Shown: positions 27,386 through 36,950, counted from the first letter of the stretch. The stretch: DNA of 64,000 nt from Ensifer sp. USDA 6670 (GCA_000421085.1 ATWE01000019.1:1-64000); one strand, 5' to 3'. Made by a program: numbers and translations. Notes: generated by a model from the letters alone, not told the origin.

Positions 27386-28074
27386 TTGCTTTGGTCGAGC
27401 CGCAAGTTGGACGAGCAGCCGCAGTCAACCTCTGTCTCCTCAATGCGCAGCTTTTGGGGACTGATGTTTGCCTATTGGCTATCCGAGCGGTGGCAGGAGG
27501 CTTGGGGGCTGGCGGCGATCATTGTCGTGTTGACTGCCCTGTCGGCGATGGCCAGCATCTGGTTCGCCGAAGCGTCAGGCGAACTTGTGAGCGCGATCGC
27601 CTTTCTTCACCATCCGGAGAACCCGACGACGCTCACGACCATTCTGGAGAGCGCGGCAAGCCTGGCGACGATCGTGGTGCGCTAAACGCGGCCGGCCTCG
27701 CCAGTTTCGTCAGCGACCTCGCCGAGGAGGGGCGGGACTATCAGAGCTGGGATCAGCTTCTTTCTGGCGGTCAGAAGCAAAGGCTCGTCCTGGCACGCAT
27801 CCTTCTGCTGCGGCCTGGGCTTCTTTTTATGGACGAGCCGACCAGCGCTCTCGACCGCGAGGCGACGGTCGCGTTTCACCAAGTCATCCTAGACCATTGT
27901 CGCGACGCCACAGTGATCAGTGTCATGCACGATGCTACGCCTCCGAAATCCGCAAGCGGCGAAGAGTTCTACGATAGCGTACTCGTTATTGCAGACGGCG
28001 TTGTTACAAAAACTCCTTTGGCAAGTCTGCCAACTCAGCCCGTCGGTCCCGCGCGTGTGAAGCCGCGCCCATGA
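27386..28074 (+). pseudogene. ABC exporter (SbmA/YddA type) with internal deletion
   Basis: The first 100 codons (to 27685) give a SbmA/BacA-like N-terminus with FWGLMFAYWLSERWQEAWGL and one membrane segment. Immediately after, in another frame, comes the C-terminal end of an ABC ATPase: ALNAAGLASFVSDLAEEG, the signature LLSGGQKQRLVLARIL, Walker B LLFMDEPTSALDRE and a switch His. The rest of the membrane domain and the Walker A motif are gone, so several hundred bases to about 1 kb were lost at about 27680. No transport function can remain. Confidence 0.72.
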
Positions 28075-28177
28075 AGTGAGGCAGGCCCACAGAAGCGATC
28101 CTGTTGCCAACTCGCATGGTGGCACGAGAACCGGAATTTGCCAACGACTCCAGGTCTCCCGCGGCAGTTTGTGAGCG

Positions 28178-29276
28178 GTGCCTCTGACAACCGAACTGAG
28201 CTACAAGGCCGGCGCACCAACCGATTGCTGCCTCTGTCGAGTGCTTACCCAGGCTCTTCAGTTCGCCGCGCGGGCAAATCCTCATGTCATCGATGGTTCG
28301 GCCGCACGACGCATCTGCCTCGCCGATGCAATGAAGGGCGCCACCGTCTGGTCCGAACATTACGATCTTCAGGTGGCCGAGGTATTTGCGGTGCAGGACG
28401 CCATCGCCGAGCGGATCGCCGCAGCAATCGAGCCCGAGCTCCTGTTGCGCCATGGACTCCAGGTGGCGCCGCACACCGGCAACGTGACCGCCTGGGACCT
28501 TGTACGGCAAGGCACATTCAATTTCTCACGAGGTAACGCAGCCAACTCACCTTCTCGCGCGGCAGTTCTTCCGACGGGCCGCCGAGCTCGATCCCATGCT
28601 TCCCGAGGCGCAGATCTGGCGGGCGCGGGTCAGCGCAGGCCTCATCGCCTATAGCTGGTCTGAAAATCCCCACGCGGACGGGAGGGAAGGACTTGATGCG
28701 GCCCTGCGGGCGATATATCTCGATGCCTGGAATCCGTATGCGCACTATGCGCTGGCGATTGTGTCGGCCTACACAGGCAGGGCTGATCAGGCGATCCTCG
28801 CAGCGGAACGGTCGATCGAACTCGGTCCGAGCTTCGCCTTGGGCTACCTTGTCCTTGGCATGGCCCGTCTGTTCACGGGCGATGCGGTCGGCGCGCTCAA
28901 GCCGCTGGCTCGCGGCCTCGAGCTCAACCCGCACGATCCACAGAATGCGGTCTGGTTCAGCCTCTTGACGCTTGCGCTGTTCTTTACGGGCGACGTCGAA
29001 GGCGCGCTCGACACGGGGCATGTGGCGCTGAAGGCGCGGCCGGACTGGCCGGCGATGCTCCGCATTCATGCGTGCTGCCACATGGCCTTGGGGCATAGGC
29101 AGGAGGCTCGCCGCTTCGCCGCCGCTGCAAGCGATCTGCTTGAGCCTGCTGGCGATGCGCTCGGTCCGTTAAGAGTTGGCAACAAGGATTGGGCGACCCG
29201 TCTCGACCGCCTGCTGCGTGAGGCGGAACATCAAACGATCGCTTCTGGGCGCAACGCCAACGTTCCCGAGGACTAG
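28178..29276 (+). pseudogene. Remnant of an adenylate-cyclase-associated TPR protein
   Basis: The first part (to about 28535) reads IDGSAARRICLADAMKGATVWSEHYDLQVAEVFAVQDAIAER and AAIEPELL. This is the TolB-like linker region of class III adenylate cyclase/TPR proteins, which normally reads ...LIDAATGAHVWAD.Y. A frameshift near 28535 leads into a clean TPR region of about 240 residues (ALAIVSAYTGRADQAILAAE, LGMARLFTGDAVGALKPLA) ending at 29276. The cyclase domain is missing. The TPR part alone, from a start near 28500, could still be translated. Confidence 0.6.
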
Positions 29277-29670
29277 GCGAAGGATCGCTTCTCACCCTAG
29301 CGCGAGGTAGAACGCTCTGTACGGCAGAGCCGAATCCCTTGGCCCGCTCCACCATGCTTTTTTTCGGATGTTGAAAGTATATAACAGGCAGGAGTTTGGC
29401 CGGCCGCCTTCGGACAGCGGATCAGGTTGATGAAGTGCGGATTCGGGTCAGCAGGAATGGTCGGCGCAAAGGTCCGCTTTCCGGAAGCCAATTGTGCTTG
29501 TGAAAGGCTGCTTTGGGTGGGCAGCTGTAATTCGTCCCAGGCGGCGGTCGGCTATAGACAGACATTCGATCTTGCACTTGGCCAAGGCGGGTTTTTGAGC
29601 TTAGCCTCCTTGCCGTCGGCTGCGACAGTCTGCAACTGGACTTGACGCGGAAACAGGCTAACATGAGGTC
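29277..29670. other. Intergenic stretch, no recognised feature
   Basis: A 72-codon plus-strand frame (29427-29645) has no ribosome-binding site and no recognisable motif. I see no box, repeat or RNA gene here. The promoter of the copper cluster must lie near the right end. Confidence 0.4.
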
Positions 29671-30012
29671 ATGGACAGGCTTGCCCGCATCTTCGCGATT
29701 GTCCTACTCGTGGTATTCGCTGCGGGCACCGTTGCACATGCGGCGAGTGTAACAAGCATGTCACTTGCGATGTCCTCCGGTGCGATAGCTGACGGAGACA
29801 TGGGCGACTGTGATGGCTGTCCGCCTGCCGACGACGGCAAGGCCTCTCTCTGCATGCAGTTCTGTCTTGCTCCGCTCGTCGGAATTCCGGCGGCCGCCGG
29901 ATTTGAGCTTCCCATTCTTTTAGATGTCGACGTTGCGACGCCGCCAACAGAAGACATGGCAGGCCAAACCGGCCGGCCCGATCTTCCTCCCCCTCGAACC
30001 ATCCTCCTTTAG
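29671..30012 (+). CDS. Small secreted Cys/Met-containing protein ahead of the copper oxidase
   Basis: This 113-residue protein has a clear signal peptide (residues 1-24, ending AHA). The mature part carries Met and acidic residues followed by GDCDGCPPADDGKASLCMQFC, a four-Cys pattern seen in small periplasmic proteins of copper-resistance loci (DUF2946/CopL-like). A second hydrophobic patch lies near residue 75. Metal binding is inferred from residues and context. It begins a run of six same-strand genes ending at 33410. Confidence 0.62.
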   Translation: MDRLARIFAIVLLVVFAAGTVAHAASVTSMSLAMSSGAIADGDMGDCDGCPPADDGKASLCMQFCLAPLVGIPAAAGFELPILLDVDVATPPTEDMAGQTGRPDLPPPRTILL

Positions 30013-30125
30013 CCCAGGCTGCCGGCAGTTCCGGCACACGGCAGGTTCGTTTGCCGCTGTGAGCACGATTCGCATGAGTCATTTAGGCCTCATGCGAGCC
30101 CCATTGGCTTTAGGATGGTTCAACC

Positions 30126-31607
30126 ATGTTCAGATACATCGCTCCGACGCTGACGCGTCGAGCTTTTCTCGCATCGGCGGCTGCAACAACCGCCGCGATG
30201 CTTCCCTTGTCGCCTGCCTTGCCGAGCACTGCCGCCACGCGCGAAATTGCGTTGCGGGCTGCCCCTGGGCGCGTCCGCCTCGTGCCCTCCGGCGAGACAA
30301 CTGCCTGGCTATACAATGACACCGTTCCGGGACCGGAGATCCGCATTCGCCAGGGCGACCGGCTGCGGGTGGCGGTCGACAACGCACTTCCCGAGGAGAC
30401 CACGATCCACTGGCACGGGGTGCGCGTGCCGAATGCAATGGACGGCGTGCCGCATCTCACGCAGAAGCCGGTCGGGGCTGGCGAGCGCTTCGTCTACGAG
30501 TTCGAGGCAGTCGACGCCGGCACCTTCTGGTATCACCCGCACCAGAGGAGCTTCGAGCAGGTTGCGCGCGGCCTTTATGGTCCGCTTATCGTGGAGGAAC
30601 AGGCACCAGTGCGCGTCGATCGCGATGTCACCTGGGTACTCGGCGACTGGCGGCTGACCAAGTCGGGCGCGCTCAGCGAAGATTTCGGCAACCGCCACGA
30701 CATCCAGCACAATGGGCGCGTCGGCAACGCGGTGACCATCAACGGCCGCGTTCCCGATGATTTTGCCGTCAGGAAGGGGGAACGCGTCCGCCTGCGGCTG
30801 ATCAATGCCGCCAACGCCCGCATTTTCAGCCTCGACTTCGCGGCACACGAGCCAGTCGTCATCGCACTCGACGGGCAGCCGGTCACCCCGCACGCGCCGA
30901 AAAAAGGGTTGGTAACACTGGGCCCGGCAATGCGCGTCGACGTGATCATCGACATGAACGGCAATGCCGGCAGCCGGGCCACGGTTACGGATCGGTTCTA
31001 TCAGGGGCTGGAATTCGGCCTCGTCGATCTCGTCTTTGACGCGACGCCGCTCAGGGAGCGCGCGCCGGAGTGGCCGATCGCCCTTCCTGCGAATCCTATA
31101 CCGGAACCCGATCTTAGGACTGCGTCCCGCAACGAGGTTGTCTTCAACGGCGGCATGATGGGCGAAATGGTGGCGCAGCAGATGGGTGAAAGCATGGGTC
31201 GAGGCGCGACGGGCGGCATGATGGGCCACAGGGACATGATGACGGGAGGGATGATGCAGATGGTCAACGCCAGTCCCGCCTGGTTCATCAATGGTGTCGC
31301 CGCCGACGAGGCCAGCCACGCCATGAAGCCGATCCTGACACTCGCAAAGGACAGGAGCCACGTCATCGCCATGACTAACGCCACCGCGTGGCATCATCCG
31401 ATCCATCTGCATGGTCATGCGTTCCGGGTGATCTCCCGCAACGGCCAGCCGACCCGGCATCGCGAGTGGCAGGACACCGTGCTCCTTTCGCCGCGAGAGA
31501 AGGTCGAGATCGCCTTTGTCGCCGACAATCCCGGCGATTGGATGTTCCACTGCCACGTACTCGAACACCAGGCCGGCGGCATGATGGCCGTCTTCCGCGT
31601 CGCTTGA
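30126..31607 (+). CDS. Tat-exported multicopper oxidase (CopA/CueO-like)
   Basis: This 493-residue periplasmic oxidase begins with a twin-arginine signal (LTRRAFLASAA). Its four copper-ligand clusters are present: TIHWHGVRV, FWYHPHQ, HHPIHLHGHAF and HCHVLEHQAGGMM, giving one type 1 and one trinuclear centre. Residues 340-380 form a Met/Gly-rich loop (GGMMGEM... GHRDMMTGGMMQM), a feature that in CueO and CopA feeds Cu(I) to the enzyme. It probably oxidises Cu(I) to Cu(II). It heads the coupled block with DUF411, cytochrome c and SCO. Confidence 0.9.
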   Translation: MFRYIAPTLTRRAFLASAAATTAAMLPLSPALPSTAATREIALRAAPGRVRLVPSGETTAWLYNDTVPGPEIRIRQGDRLRVAVDNALPEETTIHWHGVRVPNAMDGVPHLTQKPVGAGERFVYEFEAVDAGTFWYHPHQRSFEQVARGLYGPLIVEEQAPVRVDRDVTWVLGDWRLTKSGALSEDFGNRHDIQHNGRVGNAVTINGRVPDDFAVRKGERVRLRLINAANARIFSLDFAAHEPVVIALDGQPVTPHAPKKGLVTLGPAMRVDVIIDMNGNAGSRATVTDRFYQGLEFGLVDLVFDATPLRERAPEWPIALPANPIPEPDLRTASRNEVVFNGGMMGEMVAQQMGESMGRGATGGMMGHRDMMTGGMMQMVNASPAWFINGVAADEASHAMKPILTLAKDRSHVIAMTNATAWHHPIHLHGHAFRVISRNGQPTRHREWQDTVLLSPREKVEIAFVADNPGDWMFHCHVLEHQAGGMMAVFRVA

Positions 31608-31633
31608 CCAGCGAAAATCGAAAGGAAAAGCTC

Positions 31634-32074
31634 ATGTCCAAAATTCTCAGAGCCCTTGTCCTCACCTCCATCCTGTTTGGAACCACTCCTGCGTTCGCTG
31701 GCGGGAAGGACGTCACGCTCTACAAGAACCCCGAATGTGGCTGCTGCGAGGGCTATGCCGACTATCTGCGCGAAAACGGGTTCAACGTGACTGTCAAACC
31801 GACGCATAACCTCGCGGAGATGGGCCGGGAAGCGGGCATTCCGGATGACGTCCAGGGTTGCCACCTCTCCATGATCGACGGCTATGTGGTGAGCGGCCAC
31901 GTGCCGATCGGCACGGTCAACAAGCTGTTGACCGAGCGGCCTGACATCAAGGGCGTGACGCTGCCCGGCATGCCGATGGGCTCGCCCGGCATGAGCGGCA
32001 CCAAGGAAGGCCCGTTCGAGATGCTGGAGATCCGGAAATCTGGGGGGGTCGGTGGCGTCTACACCAAGGAATAG
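31634..32074 (+). CDS. DUF411 periplasmic metal-binding protein
   Basis: This 146-residue protein has a signal peptide (ending TPAFAGG) and a thioredoxin-like DUF411 fold: VTLYKNPECGCCEGYADYLRENGF with a CxCC motif, then VQGCHLSMIDGYVVSGHVP and a Met/Pro-rich GVTLPGMPMGSPGM segment. DUF411 proteins are found in copper and silver resistance operons. AAAGGAAAAG precedes the ATG 26 bases after the oxidase gene. Confidence 0.87.
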   Translation: MSKILRALVLTSILFGTTPAFAGGKDVTLYKNPECGCCEGYADYLRENGFNVTVKPTHNLAEMGREAGIPDDVQGCHLSMIDGYVVSGHVPIGTVNKLLTERPDIKGVTLPGMPMGSPGMSGTKEGPFEMLEIRKSGGVGGVYTKE

Positions 32075-32083
32075 GAGAGTCCG

Positions 32084-32209
32084 ATGATGGAAGGCATGGG
32101 CGGCATGATGATGTCCGGCATGGGCCTGGTTTGGCTGCTCGTCATCCTACTGCTCGTCCTTGGGGCTGCGGCGCTCGTCAAATACCTGTTCTTCGGCGGC
32201 GGAAAATGA
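32084..32209 (+). CDS. 41-residue Met-rich single-span membrane peptide
   Basis: AGGAGAG precedes ATG 32084. The peptide starts MMEGMGGMMMSGMG, continues into one hydrophobic span (LVWLLVILLLVLGAAALV) and ends KYLFFGGGK. Its stop overlaps the cytochrome c start as ATGA. Seven Met in the first 13 residues suggest Cu(I) or Ag(I) contact at the membrane (inference). Confidence 0.72.
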   Translation: MMEGMGGMMMSGMGLVWLLVILLLVLGAAALVKYLFFGGGK

Positions 32210-32685
32210 GTAGGGCCGCAGTTCTTTTCTCAACGCTCGGGATTGTCGCGGCGGGACTGGGGCTCGCATGGGCATGGCCCTGGCTCGCCGCCCTGGTAAA
32301 GGGCGGCGATGCCTCGGCCGCCACCGTCGCGCTGGGGAAGACGCTCTATGCCATGCACTGCGCCACCTGCCACGGCGCTGACCTTGAAGGTCAGCGGGAC
32401 TGGAAAAGCCCGCTGCCCTCCGGACGTATGCCGGCGCCGCCGCACGACGCATCCGGCCACACCTGGCATCATGCGGACGACGTGCTCTTCCGCATCACCA
32501 AAGTAGGACCGGCGGCGGTCGTCGACGGAGGCTATAAGAGCGATATGCCGGGCTTCGGCAGCGTCATGAGCGACGAAGAGATCCGTGCCGTGCTCGCGTT
32601 CATCAAGAGCACCTGGCCGGAACAGGAGCGAGAGTACCAGGCGGAAATGAGCCGCCGGGAGCGGGAAACGACACAAGGAGAGTGA
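32206..32685 (+). CDS. Membrane-anchored c-type cytochrome
   Basis: This 159-residue protein has an uncleaved or cleavable N-terminal hydrophobic segment (about residues 5-30). The single haem site is CATCHGADLEG with a distal Met in DMPGFGSVMSDEEI, and a C-terminal helix AVLAFIKSTWP follows. It resembles the short cytochromes c that accompany copper oxidases and may accept or donate electrons for the multicopper oxidase. It overlaps the Met-rich peptide gene by 4 bases, and the SCO gene starts 2 bases after its stop. Confidence 0.87.
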   Translation: MSRAAVLFSTLGIVAAGLGLAWAWPWLAALVKGGDASAATVALGKTLYAMHCATCHGADLEGQRDWKSPLPSGRMPAPPHDASGHTWHHADDVLFRITKVGPAAVVDGGYKSDMPGFGSVMSDEEIRAVLAFIKSTWPEQEREYQAEMSRRERETTQGE

Positions 32686-32687
32686 TC

Positions 32688-33410
32688 GTGCGTTTCGCAG
32701 CTCGCTCAGCCAGAAAGGTTCATTCTATGAAAGCCAATCTATTTCTTCTGACGCCTTTTCTTTTGTTGGCTCTCGCCTTGCCTGTTCTGGCTCACCACCC
32801 GGATGCTGATCTCGACAAGCTCATGGGCAACGAGGAGAAGTTCTTCCAGGTGATCGACGAGCCGACCGCGCCTCCCTTCGAACTGGTCGACGCAGATGGG
32901 AAGGTGGTTCGTCTTTCCAACTTTTCCGAAAAGATCGTGGTGCTCTATTTCATCTTCGCGAGCTGCACCGATATATGCCCGGTCCATACCGAGGTGATCG
33001 CCGACATTCAGAAAAAGATCAACGCTACGCCGATGAAGGACCGGGTGCAGTTCCTCGCCGTCACCACTGATCCTGCCAAGGACACGCCGGAAGTGATGAA
33101 GGCTTACGGTCCGGCGCATGGACTGGATTCACGCAACTGGTTGTTCCTGACCGCACGCCCAGACGCGCCGAAGGACGCGACGCGAAAACTTGCGGAAGGG
33201 TACCGACTCCGTTTCGAGCCGACTGAAGACGGACAGCAGATGCACGGCATCGTCACCCACGTCATCGCTCAAGGCGGACGCTTCGCCGCCAAGTTCCACG
33301 GCCTGCGGTTCGACCCGGAGAACATGGTTTTCTACATCAACGCTCTCGCCGACCCCTCAAAGGCAACCGGACCTGGCTTATGGGACAGGTTCAAGTCGAT
33401 GTTCCAATAG
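32688..33410 (+). CDS. SCO1/SenC/PrrC-type copper chaperone
   Basis: This protein of about 240 residues has an N-terminal signal (LFLLTPFLLLALALPVLAHH). The thioredoxin-like SCO domain carries FIFASCTDICPVH (CxxxC) and a downstream MHGIVTHV supplying the His copper ligand. SCO proteins deliver copper to CuA centres or handle thiol redox. GTG 32688 has AAGGAG at 7-base spacing; ATG 32727, right before the signal peptide, is a good alternative start. It is the last gene of the copper cluster. Confidence 0.87.
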   Translation: MRFAARSARKVHSMKANLFLLTPFLLLALALPVLAHHPDADLDKLMGNEEKFFQVIDEPTAPPFELVDADGKVVRLSNFSEKIVVLYFIFASCTDICPVHTEVIADIQKKINATPMKDRVQFLAVTTDPAKDTPEVMKAYGPAHGLDSRNWLFLTARPDAPKDATRKLAEGYRLRFEPTEDGQQMHGIVTHVIAQGGRFAAKFHGLRFDPENMVFYINALADPSKATGPGLWDRFKSMFQ

Positions 33411-34027
33411 GCGGAGAGCGCGTGGCGAATGTCCGGATTGGAGACAGCTCCTGTGACTCCTTTCCCCTGAAGAGCATCCGCAATGAGCCAGCACGGGACA
33501 CTCGGCGACCGGCAGCTTTGGGTCGATTTTTCTGGTTCCCGTCCGTCGCACTCGGGTGGAACCATGCCATCCAACCAAGCACCGCGGAACCTCGGGATTG
33601 TATGCCCACTCGGCTCCAATGCTACTCGCATGGGCAGGCGGAGCGGCATCGCGATCTCTTTTCCGGCTTACGGCTTGGCGCAGAGAGAAAACCGGCCATG
33701 CGCATGGTTTTGATCAGACGCCTCCCGCCATCCGAATCATTTCTCAAACATGCCTAAATATTGTGAACGGAGCCGTTTTGGACATGCTCCCTCAGCTTCC
33801 AAAAATGCGGTAGTCGGAAATACTCGCGCCCAGCAGTCGAGGGGGAGCGCATGGATATGCGCGCGGGTCAGGTGTTTGCCATCAGCGGCTGTCATTGCCG
33901 TTCGTCACTTCTCCACGTCTTGACAGTGCGAGACCGAAGAGCGGCGACCCACGGTCGCCTGCTTGTAGAACGGCATCGCACCCACCTTCGGGCGACTACC
34001 AACGAAGCATAAAGAGGAGGACCAACC
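33411..34027. other. Intergenic stretch, no recognised feature
   Basis: Several short frames occur on both strands, but none has a ribosome-binding site with recognisable content. I see no repeat or box. The ribosome-binding site of the next gene, AGAGGAGGA, is at its right end. Confidence 0.4.
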
Positions 34028-34646
34028 ATGAAGCGGCGATCCCTCAGCGTACGCCAAATCAGCGTGCTTATGTTTTCCCTATCTGCTTTCGGGCTGATGA
34101 CATCAGCCACATTGTCCGAAGAAAGCAAGTTCTTCGTCAAGCCGGTGGTCGAAAAGAAGGTGGCAGAGCTGCCGCCTGCGCCGTTGTACTGGCGGCTGGA
34201 GAATTTCCCAACGCTGAAGCAGGCCAAGGACGCCGAAGGTCCGACCTCGCTCGCGGCAGAAGTTGGGGACAACGCCTGGCTGTTCACCCTCGGACTCAAG
34301 GGTGGATCCACAGCAGGCGGAACCAAGGTCGTCGAGATCGGCCCCCTTCCGCCGATCAGCGCGAGCGAGTATTTGCTGCGCGTCAATCGCGCCGGGGGAG
34401 CGCCCGGCACCAAGTCATCAGTTCATACGCATCCGGGATCTGAGGTATTCTCATGTGCTGGCCGGCAAGCTCGGTCAGAAAACGCCCCACGGCGTGACCT
34501 ATACTGAAGCCGGCATGACCATGATCGGACACGGGCGCGACACGCCGATGGAGGTGTTCAACGCCGGCACAACCGATCTCGATGAGCTGGCGATCTTCGT
34601 GGTTGACGCCGATCGGCCGTTCTCGTCGACGGCCAGCCTCGACTGA
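34028..34646 (+). pseudogene. Secreted cupin-domain protein with a single frameshift
   Basis: ATG 34028 follows AGAGGAGGA. A signal-like N-terminus leads into a cupin domain reaching VHTHPGSEVF. Near 34455 an extra base (TTCTCATGTGCTGGC where TTCTATGTGCTGGC is expected) shifts the frame, and the first frame stops at 34507. The second frame continues naturally as VLAGKLGQKTPHGVTY, then GHGRDTPMEVFNAG and DELAIFVVDADRPF to 34646. Either the gene is freshly dead or this base is a sequencing error; the rest looks unchanged. Confidence 0.78.
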
Positions 34647-34805
34647 ACGACGTGACCATGGCTGCGTTCGCCGCGGCCGGAAGCAGATTGTTCTGTATCG
34701 TATAAGGGCTTTGGCAGAGACTTTGCAGCAGGCGTCTTTCCGAGCTTAGGCGAAAATCTTGGAAGAGGTGCTTGCCCGACAGGTCCTTCCATGCGGGAAC
34801 CTCAT

Positions 34806-36131
34806 CTAAAAGTCAGCGACTTTACCCCAGGCGGATTTGCGGAAGCGGTTCGGATGGTAGGGGCGGGGATCGACGATCGGCTCGTTACCGGTCACGATGT
34901 CTGCGATCAAGTGGCCGGCGCCTGGACCGATACCGAAGCCGTGCCCGCTGAAACCGGCGGCGAGGATGAAACCCGGTACGGCGGCGATTTCGCCGATGCC
35001 CGGGACCCCGTCCGGCGTGCTGTCGATATAACCCGCCCATGCGGCGGCGATGCTGGTGTTCTTCAGGGGAGGCAGGAGGTCGAACGCTCGTGAATGGGTG
35101 AGGCGCATGATGGCCTTATCGACCGCGGGATCAAGGATGCGCATGCGTTCCATCGGAGTGGGGGCGTCCAGTCGCCAGCGGGCCAGGGTCTCATGGCCGG
35201 AGCGGAAGCCCTCAAGCCCACCTGGCGCCAGGCTGCGCCAGCGTTTGACGAACATCGGCAGAAATTGCGGCGAGAACCTGAGTTGCTGCGGCGTCGGGTC
35301 GACGCGGCCGCGGCCGCTGATGGCGAGTGTATAGCCGCCGTCGGCGCGGCGCGTCACCGAAACAGCGGCCGTATGCAGCGCATCCGGAAGGCCGATGGCG
35401 CCCGGCGAGACGGCAAGGATCGACGAGCGGACAGCGGCCTGCGGAAAGCGGATGCCGAGCTGGCGGCAGAAGGAAGAGGCCCAGGCGCCGCCGGCGAGGA
35501 CGGCCGTTTTCGTGCGGATGGTGCCATGCTCGGTGACGACACCGGTTAGGCGACCGCCTTCTGTCTCTATGCCGCGGGCGGCGCAGGACTGGTGCACGGT
35601 GCCGCCGAGCTTCAGGATCGCACGCGCGACCGCGGGTGCCGCGCTCGCCGGGTCGGCGGTGCCGTCGGTCGGCGAAAAGACGCCGCCCTTCCACGGCTTG
35701 CCGGTTGCGCGGCCGCGCTCGGTCGCCTGAGCGCTGTCGAGCATATGGGTGGTGACGCCGACGGTCCGGGCGAAATCGCGCCAGCGTGCCCACCCGGCCA
35801 ATTCCTCTTCACTATTGCTAAGGTAGAGCAGCCCGCAGCGGCGGAAACCGGTGTCCTCGCCGCTCTCGGCGGCGAAACGCTCCCAAAGATCGAGGCTCTT
35901 CGTCGCCATCGGCAATTCGCGGGCGTCCCGGTTCTGCTGGCGGCACCAACCCCAGTTACGACTCGACTGTTCCGCGCCGATCCGTCCCTTCTCAACGAGG
36001 GTGACCTTCATTCCGCGGCGGGCAAGGTAATAGGCCGCAAACACGCCGACAATGCCGCCGCCGATCACCACGGCATCGGCGGCCTCGGGCAGTTCCGGTG
36101 ATGTATCGACGAGTTTCAGCGGTGCGGGCAT
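34806..36131 (-). CDS. FAD-dependent amino-acid oxidoreductase (DadA/DAO type)
   Basis: This 441-residue flavoprotein has the dinucleotide-binding motif AVVIGGGIVGVFAAYYLARRG at about residue 20. A FAD-contact segment GAEQSSRNWGWCRQQ follows, and the protein closes with GVPGIGEIAAVPGFILAAGFSGHGFGIGP. It probably oxidatively deaminates a D-amino or N-substituted amino acid. ATG 36131 has GGAGA upstream; the longer open frame lacks a signal. It is divergent from an Lrp/AsnC regulator and lies downstream of no other gene, so it is likely controlled by that regulator. Confidence 0.86.
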   Translation of the reverse strand: MPAPLKLVDTSPELPEAADAVVIGGGIVGVFAAYYLARRGMKVTLVEKGRIGAEQSSRNWGWCRQQNRDARELPMATKSLDLWERFAAESGEDTGFRRCGLLYLSNSEEELAGWARWRDFARTVGVTTHMLDSAQATERGRATGKPWKGGVFSPTDGTADPASAAPAVARAILKLGGTVHQSCAARGIETEGGRLTGVVTEHGTIRTKTAVLAGGAWASSFCRQLGIRFPQAAVRSSILAVSPGAIGLPDALHTAAVSVTRRADGGYTLAISGRGRVDPTPQQLRFSPQFLPMFVKRWRSLAPGGLEGFRSGHETLARWRLDAPTPMERMRILDPAVDKAIMRLTHSRAFDLLPPLKNTSIAAAWAGYIDSTPDGVPGIGEIAAVPGFILAAGFSGHGFGIGPGAGHLIADIVTGNEPIVDPRPYHPNRFRKSAWGKVADF

Positions 36132-36363
36132 GGGTCGGTCTCCGTTATGAGTGCAGTCTACAGATTCCATTGCCTCGTCGCTGCCGGAGATCGGCGACAC
36201 GGCAGCAGAAGATTCTGTCTTGCCGGGGATCACAGTCCTTCCTGCTTGGGGCGAACGCGAAACGGAATCGACACGTGACGGCAATCTGTTAGGGTCATCA
36301 TCGGGAACATCGCGGCATAATCTGCTGCGGCTCGGACCTCACAATTGCGGGGAGGCGCGTGCG

Positions 36364-36840
36364 ATGAAACTCGACCGGATCGACATCAAGATTTTGTACG
36401 AACTGCAGAAGAATGGCCGTATTACCAATGTGGAGCTTGCTGAGCTGGTCAATCTTTCGCCGAGTCCCTGCCTGATGCGGGTGAAGAAGCTGCAGTCGGA
36501 GGGCTATATCGACGGCTATTCCGCGCAGATCAACGTGGGCAAGCTCGGGCAGACCCTGACGGTCTTCACCGAGATCACTTTGAAGAACCACCGGCAGATC
36601 GACTTCGCGCGGTTCCTTGCTGCAATCGAGAAGGTCGACCAGGTGATCGAATGCCATCTGGTGTCCGGCGGCTACGATTATCTGTTGAAGTTCGTCACGG
36701 CCGGCATCAACGATTACCAGACGATCATGGAGCGCCTCACCGACATGGACGTGGGCATCGACAAATATTTCAGCTTCGTCGTGCTGAAGTCGCCGATCGT
36801 CAAGGCGCACATGCCGCTGACCAGCCTGTTTCGGGTTTGA
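36364..36840 (+). CDS. Lrp/AsnC family transcriptional regulator
   Basis: This 158-residue protein has an N-terminal winged helix (LDRIDIKILYELQKNGRITNVELAELVNLSPSPCLMRVKKL) and a C-terminal ligand-binding RAM domain (VIECHLVSGGYDYLLKFV). GGGGAGG precedes the ATG. Such regulators sense amino acids and often control an adjacent divergent catabolic gene, here the FAD oxidoreductase, and possibly the peptide-type transporter that converges on it. Confidence 0.92.
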   Translation: MKLDRIDIKILYELQKNGRITNVELAELVNLSPSPCLMRVKKLQSEGYIDGYSAQINVGKLGQTLTVFTEITLKNHRQIDFARFLAAIEKVDQVIECHLVSGGYDYLLKFVTAGINDYQTIMERLTDMDVGIDKYFSFVVLKSPIVKAHMPLTSLFRV

Positions 36841-36950
36841 TTCGGCCGAGGTCTGCGATGCCGCCCCGGGGTGAAGCCCGATCTGCCGGGTAGGGGAGAA
36901 GGGTGTGGCTCCCTTTCCCGTTCTCGCCGGTGCGATCAGACGGGAACCCT

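Noticed and set aside
30309-31568. Minus-strand open frame of 419 codons
   Set aside because: It is antisense to the multicopper oxidase, whose copper motifs are complete.
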